Source: Hymenoscyphus infarciens
Taxonomy: Eukaryota > Ascomycota > Leotiomycetes > Helotiales > Helotiaceae
Length of the DNA: 64,000 bases
Assembly: GCA_001414345.1 (NCBI GenBank)
Contig: LLCB01000108.1
Coordinates: 62,001 to 126,000 of the forward strand
Direction: 5' to 3'
The notes under the pieces are model-generated. The model had not been told where the DNA came from. It saw only the letters and a list, made by a program, of their open reading frames with translations, and searched no databases. This document shows, piece after piece, positions 22,951-32,958 of the stretch (positions are counted from its first letter, which is position 1; each line of letters begins with the position of its first letter). The position numbers and the translations under genes are program-made.

Positions 22951-24018
22951 GTGAGTACACTACTGAGATCATGGGGGTGAGAGTGGTGACTGATTTTTCG
23001 TTGAGACTTTCAGGACAATCACATTTATTTCGGAATTTCGAATCGCAATTTATAACAAGGGTTTTCACTTCAGGCGTTTTGGTGTCTTTGGAGATCACTC
23101 ATTTCGGCATTTCGGATTACATCACCAGTCTTTACCTCAGGCAATTGGCGTTCATTTCATCAATCAACCAGTTCGAATACACGACAAATCGGCAACAACT
23201 CGACATCTCGGTCAAGGTTAAGGCAACAGTAGGGTGCTTAGTATCACCCAATGGCTCCGTAAGTTTCACTTGAAATTTTAATCTTTTCATCTTCTCTAAC
23301 ATCGTTACAGAACATGACATATCGGAGTCTCACGATGAAGTGTCCTTTTGCTTTTCGGAATATCGTCATCACATATCTAGTACCTAGGTTACATCACCAC
23401 GATATCGACACACCACACAACAAATCGGCAACGACTCAATTTTTGGATTAAGGTTAAGGCGGCGTAGGGTGCTTATTATCACCAAATAGCTTTGTAAGTT
23501 CTCTTTTGGTCTTCGACTTTATTGATTTCTAACCTCGAAATTACAGATTTTGAAGTCTCGCGAGGCGCACAACATTTTCACCCAAACGGACTTCTCGGTT
23601 AAGGCAACTCCCTAATTTTCTGTTAAATACCCTAGCTTTTACTTAACATACATTCTTTATATGTTTTCGCTTAATAGTAGGGTGCTTACTACCACCAAGA
23701 TGCTTCGTAAGTTCTTCTCAACCTTTTCCTTTAATAAGTGCTGACCTCAACAGATATTTGAATTTGGAGTCTCGCGCGGGTGCGCGCTAGAAAGTTTTGG
23801 GAATATCGTCAGTATATCTAGTGCCTAGATTACATCACTGCCACCATATCACCACGATGATAGCTCACCACGCGAACATCACCCAATCACTCTCCAAAAC
23901 AAACACCACTATGTCAGAAAATGTCGAGCCAAGAGTATGAGGCGAAGAAGAAACAGAGGAATATGTAAGAACCCCTCTCATTCCTGTCCGTTTTGAACTT
24001 TTTCTAACAAGTTTACAG
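22951..24018 (+). repeat. Diverged tandem array, each unit with an intron-like segment
   Basis: Five segments have the form of spliceosomal introns: 22951-23013, 23260-23310, 23494-23546, 23707-23753 and 23965-24018. Four begin GTAAG and the first GTGAG; all end in AG, mostly ACAG. Four carry CTAAC or CTGAC at branch distance. The flanks of the middle three are similar: TAGGGTGCTTA followed by a TATCACC-like stretch and a Ser/Phe-codon-like TTCG before the donor, and AGTCTCGC-like sequence after the acceptor. Other shared words are AAATCGGCAAC and TCTAGTACCTAGGTTACATCAC. Spacing between donors is about 234 and 213 bp. The intervening 'exons' carry stops, so this looks like a non-coding transcript or a long spliced 3' UTR. 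Confidence 0.55.
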
Positions 24019-24667
24019 GCATATGAGGGATGCAATGAGTAGGAAAACAATTCACACAACTTTTTTGTTGGGAAATTTGGGGTTCAAGCACGCTCTATGT
24101 TAGCGAAGAAGCTAGCTAGACCATCCACTGATGGACTCAAGAATACACCCATTTCATACCACTAGGTAATCAGGCGAGATCTGACAAAGTACGTGAAGTG
24201 AAGCATGGTGTAAATACTTCTCCCACCAATTTTGAGAGAATTAAAGCCCACGGTGATTAGCGCAGTTTGGCACCATACACGTCTCCACTTGAAATTCCTT
24301 ACACTCCTTTTGTACGTCACTTTACCATCTCATGTTACTACTCTACCATCCCAATAAACCCCACCTTCATCTACTAAGCCCCCCCCTCCCCTCACATTCC
24401 CATCAATAACCTCTATACTCTTCTTCATACCTATACATTTTCTCATTTCCCCCGGGCTTTCATCTCCAACCCCAGAAGAAGTTTAGGTAGTCCACCCACC
24501 GCCTCAAAAATCTATGAAATAGCCGACAAGAATAACGATGTTTAGAGTCATACGTAAGACATAGACATAGAAACACAAATATCCTTAAAACCAGTATAAC
24601 GTTCGTGTGTTATTGAAAATATGTTAGCAGAGACTAAGTTGTCCTTTTACGGCATCCTGAATACACC
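24019..24667. other. Spacer between the tandem array and the first TIR element, no gene seen
   Basis: About 650 bp of mixed composition. The plus strand is pyrimidine-rich at about 24290-24480. No open frame with recognisable content was found. Just before the element, at about 24648-24667, the sequence TACGGCATCCTGAATACACC resembles sequence outside the right end of the larger element. Confidence 0.35.
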
Positions 24668-25108
24668 AAAAAGTCGGATTGACTAAATCGCAAATAGGAA
24701 ATCGTAAATCGTAAAATATTACTTTCTATAAGTATAAAAGAGAATAATTTCTAATTTAAATTCCCTCTCTCTATATTTAGATTAGATAGTCTTAACTATA
24801 GTAACTATTACGTATATAGTAGTAACATTACCCCTTTACTATCGCCCCCTCGCTATCGTCTCCTTACTATTATATCGCATTCTTCCTATTATTTCTAGAT
24901 AAATAAAGAAGAGAGAGAGAGAGAGAGAGAGGGAGAGAGGGCGAGGGGGCGAGGGGGCGAGTAAACATTTCGGTGGAAAGTTTTTCCTAGCGTAGGTAAG
25001 AGGAGTTTAGCAAAAGTAGTAAACAATCCCCTCCCTCCCTCTCCCTCTCTTCCTCTCCCCCCCTCTCCCTCTCTTCCTCTCTCCCTCTCTCCCTCTCTCC
25101 CTCTCTTC

Positions 25109-25151
<43 letters not shown>

Positions 25152-25388
25152 TCTCCCTCTCTCCCTCTCTCCCTCTCTCCCTCTCTCCCTCACTTTTATA
25201 TTTACATAATATACTAAAGAAGGAAAGAGTAGCGAGAGAGGGAGACTAAGAAGTAGCAAAATGCTCTCCTACCCCTTAATAAAGGGCTTAGATAATATAA
25301 TTATTAAGTTCTACTTTAGCTCGACTTTGTAATTTACGATTTACGATTTGCGATTTACGATTTGCGATTTAGTCGATTCCGACTTTTT
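24668..25388. mobile_element. Non-autonomous TIR element (about 0.72 kb) with AATCGTAA-type repeats in its ends
   Basis: The left end reads AAAAAGTCGGATTGACTAA then ATCGCAAAT and copies of AATCGTAA. The right end is its inverted match (TTTGCGATTTAGTCGATTCC then GACTTTTT at 25381-25388). The interior has an AG microsatellite at about 24911-24932 and a long CT/CCCTCT tract at about 25026-25192. No coding capacity is visible. The same terminal sequence bounds the larger element next to it, so this may be its short derivative. The exact outer limits are uncertain by several bases, and no target duplication was identified. Confidence 0.55.
25026..25192. repeat. Polypyrimidine tract (CCCTCT/CT microsatellite)
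   Basis: About 165 bases contain almost only C and T on the plus strand, in CTCTCCCT-type and pure CT units. The complement is a polypurine run. It lies inside the small TIR element. A 90-codon purine-strand frame here encodes only Glu/Arg/Gly repeats and is not a gene. Confidence 0.85.
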
Positions 25389-25963
25389 AGTATATCCAGG
25401 TAGGGCGTCCCGTACATACCAAAAGTCAGAAACGACGACTAAATCGCAAATCGTAAATCGTAAATCGTAAATCGTAAATCATAAAGCTTAGATTTCTAAG
25501 TATATAGCCTTTTAGAGCTAAATTATAAATCGTAAATTATAAATTAATAAACATAGATTTTTTAGAAGCTAAATTATAAATTATAAATCATAAATTATAA
25601 ATTATAAAAATCGTATAATTAATAAATAATTATAAAAGGTATTAAATATTAAATTAAAACATATTAGAGTAAGAGATATAGATATATAATATAAAAAGAC
25701 TATATAAATCGACTTTTATTACTATAATAAGTTCCTAAATTATATCTTAAAACTAAGCCTTTTTTAAACTAATTACTCTAGATTACTTAATATTAAAGTA
25801 ATTAGCTTACTTTAAAAGCTTAAATAATCTTAATTTAAGATTATTTAAGTACTTTTAGCTACTTTTCTTAATTATATACTAATTTCCTAATTAGAGTTAG
25901 TACTATTTATTTTATAGGCTAGAAAGTATACTTATCTTATATACTAACCCTCTTATATTACTC

Positions 25964-26310
25964 CTTCTTTTAAATACTATATACTACTCTTTATTATTCC
26001 TTCCTTCAAAAGTACTATTCTACTACTATATATACTCTCTCTCCTCTCTTAAATTTAAATACTAACGATAATAGAAGAAGGAAGAGAATAAGCTCTAGTA
26101 GCAGCCTTAGATATCTATTAAAGTGTGATATCCTTAGTAGTAGAACCTCTTAAGATAAATTAAATTAGTTACTTCTTCTTTTAAATACTACTCTATATTA
26201 TTCCTTCCTTTAAAAGTATTATCTTACTACTATATATACTCTCTCTTCTCTCTTAAATTTAAGTACTAATAATAATAGAAGAAGGAAGAGGACAAGCTCT
26301 AGTAGCGGCC
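25964..26310. repeat. Tandem duplication inside the large element
   Basis: The stretch beginning CTTCTTTTAAATACTA at 25964 recurs at 26175. Both copies proceed through TTATTCCTTCCTT, CTACTATATATACTCTCTCT, TAAATTTAA and AGAAGAAGGAAGAG to AGCTCTAGTAGC, ending at about 26106 and 26310. The copies are about 140 bp long, roughly 205-211 bp apart, with a few substitutions and indels. Confidence 0.65.
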
Positions 26311-28847
26311 CTATATAGTAGAAAGTATAAAAAGAGCAATTTTAAGTATATAACAAGAGCTTAAATATACTATGTTAGTTTATTAATTTAGAGCTATATA
26401 AGGTGTTTATAAAGGAGTTATACTAAAAGGAAGTCCTTACTTAAGAGATATATAATATTCTTAAAAGTAAGTATAATATTAACGTCTCTAATACTACTTT
26501 TAAGCTCTAAATTAATATAGAGTAGAACCTTTACTAGTATAAAAAAAGTAAGACTACTTCTATCTTATATATATAAGTGGTATATCTCTTTAAAGATATA
26601 AGATTATCTAATTTAAGTATAGTATATATATTAAATTATAAGAGCTTTATAATTAAGCTTTAGAGGCTCTAAAAGTTATGATTTAAGATAGGCCTTTAAT
26701 ATTAAAAGTTCTTTATATAAGAAGAGTATAAAGAACTAGAGGCTATTCTTTAGTATAAGATCTACGAATATAGCTACTTTAGTACTATAAGAAGCTTTAG
26801 TCTTAGGTTCCTTTATATATATCTTAATACTTATAATATTAATAGAGATAGAGATAAAAGATAGAGTTAAAATAAGATTTAAAAGGCGCTATTAAAGGTT
26901 AATAAAGAGGAGTATAATCGTAGGTTATAAGAGATTAAGAATACTTATAGTAAATATGTTATACTAGAGCCTAATTTTATATAAAGTATTAACAGATATT
27001 ATAAATTAAGGTTTATTAGTATTAAGATATATACTAGTATTAATACCTATGCTTAATTTCTCTCTTAGAGCTATTATAATATCTTAAATAATATAGTAGT
27101 ATCTACTCTATAGTAATATAGTAATACTATAAGTAGCCTTAAAAAGATACTATACTATATATAATTAGATTAAGAATTAGAATCTCTAATAGTAGTAGAC
27201 GCTTACTATATACTTTATTAATAATAAGCTATAGAAAGTAGTAGAGAGCTATACTAATTTTTAGACCTATATTAGTTTAATACTTCTATAGCTAACTAAT
27301 GTATTAAGGCTTAGTAAAGATAGCTTATAAAAGAGTCTCTAAATAAGTAGAAGATATACTTCTAAAGTATTTATAAAAAGAGGTTGTTTTCTAAAAAGAG
27401 CCTTCTTAATATAATTGTTATATTATATATATATATTCTAATTATCTAGAAGAAGCTTTAAACATTTATATATATATAGAATCGCTATTATATTTATACT
27501 AATGCTAATTAAGAGTATAGAGTACTAGAAGTACCGTAGACTAACTTTTACTATCTTAGGAGTAAAGAGTATCTAGTAGAGGATTATAGTATTAAAGTAC
27601 TTACTAAGAAGCTTACTAAGCTTTAAGAATTATATAAGGATTAAGATATTAATATATATTTACCTTAAGTAACTCTAGAGTAGTATAAAATAAAATTATT
27701 AGTATATAGATATATATTACTAATTAATAAGATAATATATACTAAAGAGAGGGAAACTTATACTATAGTATACTTAGATTTAAGAGTAGAATTATTAGCG
27801 TATATCTAAGAGAGTAATTTAGTAGAATTAGGCCTTTTAGGTAAGCTAGAGAGAGTATATAAGTAAGAGCTATACTCTAAGATAGCTTAAAGATTAAAAG
27901 AAGCTAGAGAGGCTAATTAAGATAAATTTAGTATATACTTTAGTAACGAAGATAAGAGTAATTAAGTAACGAACATAGTACTAGATTATCTATATAATAG
28001 TAACTTCTTAGATAAGGAATTAGAAGAGTTAGATAATAATAGTTTAGCGGGATTAGATAAGGATTTAAGAGAGTATATAACTAATAGGTATACTTTACTA
28101 GTCGAAGATAATTTAAAAGGAGATTTAGAGATAGATATTAGTAGATAAATTTATATTTAATTAATCTATTCTAAAAGCTACTAATTTATCTTTAGAATTA
28201 GGCCTCCTCCTTTATAAAGCCCTCTTACTAATAGATAGTATTAAACGTTATTATTATAGTAGAGGGCCTTAATAATTCTAATCCTAGGTTATTTATTAAA
28301 AGATAGTCTCTTAAGTCTATTTAAAGAGTAAGGTTCTAAATCCTTAATCCTCTCTCTTCTTATTAGTAACCTCGTACTTAATATATATCCTTAACTATAG
28401 TAGTAACTCTAGGATTATAGTATTATAATCTACTAACTAACTATAGACTTTATAGTAGTCTATAATTATAATTACCTACTAGCTAGGGTAAATAGAACGT
28501 TAATAGAGAGTAATATAACGAAGGAAGTATATATTACTATCTATAAAAGGCGTAGAGGGTTAACTAGCAGCGTTGCTTTTACTATTTATAATTAATAAGT
28601 AAATAGATATACTAAACTAAGAATAAATCTATATTAAATATAAGCTAAGCTCTAGGCCTAAAATTCATATATTTTAAGTATAAAAAAAGGCTTAACGTAA
28701 CTCTAGAAAGGAATAGACATATTTATTAACTTTTAATTAAAATTAGAAGTAATTTATATAAGGTTATAAGTATAGTTGTAGATATGTAATTCTTTAAGTA
28801 CTTAGAGAGGGATTTTAGTAGAGTAAACCTACTAACTACGACTATTA

Positions 28848-29110
28848 GCGCTAAGCCTAATTTATAAATTACTTACTACTACTAATAAAAGTTAGTAATC
28901 TTAAACTCTTAAATCTTTAAAGAATTATAATATTATAGGTTCTATATCTATTAAGTTCTAGTTAGCTTTATAAATATAAATAATACTATTCTATATCTAA
29001 ATAAAAGATAAAAGAATTAATTTAGAATATTATGTTTTTAGGCTATTTTAAGTATATAGATTACTAACTTTTGTTAGTAGTAGTAAATAATTTATAAATT
29101 AGGCTTAGCG
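28848..29110. repeat. Inverted repeat, possible nested MITE of about 263 bp
   Basis: The arm at 28848-28901 (GCGCTAAGCCTAATTTATAA and on to AGTAATCT) is the near-perfect inverse of the arm at 29058-29110 (AGATTACTAACTTTT and on to TTAGGCTTAGCG). About 156 bp lie between. Arms of some 54 bp are too long for chance even in AT-rich DNA. TTAGGCTTAGCG also recurs at about 31661-31672. Confidence 0.6.
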
Positions 29111-32100
29111 TTAATCGCTTATCTTTAGAACCTCCTTAGTCTCTAGGAGAGGTTTCTAAGCTAGCTTTTAAATAGTCGCTTAGATTAGAATATCCTTTAA
29201 TCTAGCCTTACTTACGCCTACTTCTATAAATACTTATAAAATAGTAAATAAAGTCCTAGCCTTTATAGAGGATAATATACTATATAACTAGTAATTATTT
29301 AATATATACTAGAATAGTATATTAAAGCCTTATAAATAGTGTTAAAAGTAAGAAGCGAGGTATAGAAGGTTATATAGTTTAAGTAGAATAGTTCTTCGAT
29401 TTTCTTACTTTTATTCTATTACTTTTACTTATACTTTTAAAAGCTCTATATCTACTACCTTATAATACTAAAAATATACTAAGATATCTTAATATTAGTC
29501 TCTTAAATACCTAGAAGTCTAGGCTTCTTATCTTAAGAGTTTAAAACTTAAAGTATACTTTTATTACTTTCTAGTAAACCTAGTAAGTACTCTAGAAAAT
29601 CATATATTTATACTTCTTTAAAGGCTCTTTAATAATAAGATTAAGAACTATCTATAAAAAGTAAAAGACTACTCTACAAAAGCTATAGTATAAAGCTCTA
29701 ATAGCTAGGAGAAGAAATAATAGTTAATTATAGAGTTTAAGAAGAAGTAAGAGGCTATTATAGAACGTTCTACTACTAACTACTCTACTCTTATTATTAA
29801 GTAAAAGGAGGATAAATTAGCTATAGCTAGAGAGCGAGCTATTTAAGAGGAAAAGGCTAAGGCTAGATAATCCTTCTTTATAAAGGCTTCTAATAAGACT
29901 AAAATAATTAGAACGAAAATATATAAGAAGAGATTTATCTTTAATAAGAAAAAGGCTAAAAGTAAGTAGTACTTTTAAATTTAGTATATACTACTAATTA
30001 GTATAAGCTTCCTAGCTCCTTCTCCTCTAATTTATAAAGCGCTAAAGCCTGTCTTTATTACTAAAATCTATATTTAAGTAGCTCTATATATCTATATATA
30101 TATAATAAGTACTAAGAACTTCTCTATTACTAAGAGTATCTCTATAATTATATATACTTTTATAATATAATATAGTAAGATAGTTAAAGTATAAATTAAT
30201 AACAACTTTCTATTTTAAGTATCTTACTTATCTACTAGTAACTCTAAGAATCTATTTAACTTTAAATTAGTATTCTAGAATATATAGGCTAAAAGGTTCG
30301 CTATTAAGCTCTTAGAGGATATCTACTATATAATCTCTACTCCTAGTAGGTAGGATCTTATTAATATACTACTTCTTACTAATAAAGTAGAAGACGTCTT
30401 TCTAGCTATAAACGTTACTATTAGGAAGAGGAAAGCTAAGTAATTAAGTACTATAGATTATAAGAAGATAGATAACGTATAAGCTCTTATATAATACTTT
30501 AATTTACTAAAAAGTCTTACTAATAAAAAGTACTACGAAGTATACGTAGTATTTAATAGCTATATTAATAATAAGCCTTAATCTTTTAAAAAGAGGTAAT
30601 CTATTATACTCTTATAGGATATCTAAGAGCTGCTAATTCTACTTTAACTCTTAGCACTTATTAAAGTACTTAATAATAAGCCTATTATACTTAAAGATAA
30701 CGCTTAAGATAGAGAGAGAGATACTAAGCCTATACTATTGTTAAGAGATAGTACTAATACTAGAGTAAGTATAATATTAATAGACAATTTAGAATTAGAC
30801 AATCTTCTAAAGATATTTATAATTATTATCGCTTACTTAGAAGACTACTTTATAATTATTACTACTTATTTAGAAGAGGAAGATAATAGAGATAATAATT
30901 CTAGAGAGGGTTTTAGAAGTAATATAAGAAGTAAGAATATAGATATAGATAAAGATATAAGAGAGGATACTAATAGTAAAGGAGTATTAACCCTAGGCTT
31001 ATACTCGCTGTCGCCTCTTATAAAGGATAAGAAGAAGAAGAGCTTAATAATACCTACTAAGTTAAATATACTAAGAAGAGTAGATAAGGTAGTATAATAA
31101 TAAATAGATATAGACAAGTAAATTATAAGAGATCTTAATACTTAATTATATATAGATATTAATACTACTATTACTAAAGATAGGCTTAAATTAATTAATA
31201 AGAAAGAATAATTAAAACTTAATTAAGAGCTCGATAAGAAGGTCTCTAATTTACTCTTACCTACTCCTCTTATATCTATAAATACGCTAGTAAGTAAAAT
31301 AATATCTACTACTATAATTGCTTCTATAAATAGCCTTAATTTAAAGAGAAAGAGAGAAGATACTCTCTCTTAAATAACCTTTACTAATTAACTCTCTTAT
31401 ATTACTAAAAAGATTAAGATTATATATAGTAAGTATAATAAGAAGAGAGATAAGAAGTAAGAGTATATAGTAGTAGATACTTTAGATATAGATACTAGAA
31501 GAATTATCTATAATACTTTAATTTTATTACTACTTTTTAGTCACTTTTTACTACCTTTACTCTTCTTTTATCCTCTTTGCTAAAGTATTTAAATAATTAT
31601 AATTTAAGATTATTTAAGTACTTTAAGTACTACTTTACTAATTGTATACTAATTACCTAATTAGGCTTAGCGTCTCTTGCTCTTAGGTTGAATTATATCT
31701 ATACTTATAGTATTAAAAGTCTTAATTATCTCTTTTCCTCTCTTATTTATTAAATACTTATATAACGTTATTATTTATACTAAGTATATATATTACTTTT
31801 AATAATTTATAATGTTTTAGATAATAGATTTAAAGTTATATTATACTTATATTTAGTATAGTATTAGGTAGTATATATTAATAGAGAGTAAGTAATAAGT
31901 AATTATAATATATATATATTTAATAGATATATATATACTATATTACCTTTTACTTTCTACCCCTGCTTATACTTAAATTTTATAATTTAAGCCTTATAAT
32001 TTAAGTATTATAAATTACGAATATCCTTACTTTAAGCTTTAAGATTACTAATTTAAGTATTTCGATTTACGTCTAAATAGCTTCTAAAAAATCTACGTTT

Positions 32101-32260
32101 ATTAATTTACGATTTACGATTTACGATTTAGCTCTAAAAGGCTATATACTTAAAAATCTAAGCTTTACGATTTACGATTTACGATTTGCGATTTATAATT
32201 TACGATTTAGTCGATTCCGACTTTTAGTACGTACGAGATGCCGTACCAGGACGCCCTACC

Positions 32261-32958
32261 TTTCAAGTCCATAACTACCCCAACAATTGTCTTTACAAGT
32301 ACTGAATTTATACCGACAAACCCAACCAAGTTCCCAGGGGAAAAAAAACCCTTATCTATTATTTACGAGAGTTGCTATCAAGATTGATACATTGAGATTA
32401 AGTTTCAAGCGACCAGAATGCAAGTCGAAGTCTCCTACTCTATACTCCTTACTGAAAAAAAAATTAAAAAAATTCAGAAACCACATCCTCTGAACTACCT
32501 CTAAATGATTCAAGTATCCCCCATATTCTAGGATATATCCCTATGAGTGAATATAGATGAGACGAACACTACTATGATTACCCCCCTTCATTCTTCACTT
32601 TGTTCATCCAAACTCTCTGCCTTGAATTCAATTCATCTCATCATCCAGAAAACCGTCTTGCCGTCAGTAAATATGAGACGATGGCTATTTTTTATTATTT
32701 AAAATAACACCAACTTCTTTCAATTACTTCACCCCCCCTCTGAACAATGGATACCTTTCCAAAGACATATTTACTCCACACCTTGAAATCACTTAAAATA
32801 ATTCCAAATACCATGTATATTACGCACAACTACAAAAAGGAAAGTCCCGTCATCCCATCAATCCCAAAAGCAAACGCCTATGCTACGTGTATTACAAAGC
32901 TCGTTTATCCCCTTCCCTCTTTCTCCCTCCCAGTCTAGAAATCCCAAAAACACTCTTT
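32261..32958. other. Spacer between the TIR element and NPC1, no gene seen
   Basis: Normal composition resumes at about 32261. The region probably contains the NPC1 3' UTR on the minus strand. Short ORFs at 32287-32493 and 32747-32938 show no domain. Confidence 0.4.

Larger units (their letters stand above)
25398..32260. mobile_element. Large RIP-degraded TIR element (about 6.9 kb)
   Basis: AGGTAGGGCGTCC at 25398-25410 is matched inverted by GGACGCCCTACC ending at 32260. Inside these are matching inverted ends containing ACTAAATCG and tandem AATCGTAA copies (about 25430-25510 and 32100-32215). The interior is extremely poor in CA and TG and rich in TA, with stops in every frame, as expected after RIP. 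Faint coding texture remains, for instance around 26330-26720, 27170-27600 and 29650-29970, which suggests a former transposase or other replication protein, but no family can be named. The only ORF above 100 codons, 30738-31097, is a biased Ile/Asn/Lys product of AT-rich DNA. Confidence 0.6.

Noticed and set aside
22971..23273. 100-codon ORF after the orphan gene
   Set aside because: It begins inside one intron-like segment and ends inside another, so it would not survive splicing; no domain was recognised.
24987..25259. 90-codon ORF of Glu/Arg/Gly repeats
   Set aside because: It is a translation of the CT microsatellite, not a gene.
30738..31097. 119-codon ORF in the AT-rich block
   Set aside because: Its composition is Ile/Asn/Lys/Leu-biased as expected from RIP-mutated DNA, with no motif; an overlapping antisense frame of similar size is equally open.
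24668..32260. Possible telomere-like or CRISPR-like array because of AATCGTAA repeats
   Set aside because: The octamers are contiguous and confined to inverted ends of elements; there are no unique spacers, and the unit is not a telomere repeat.
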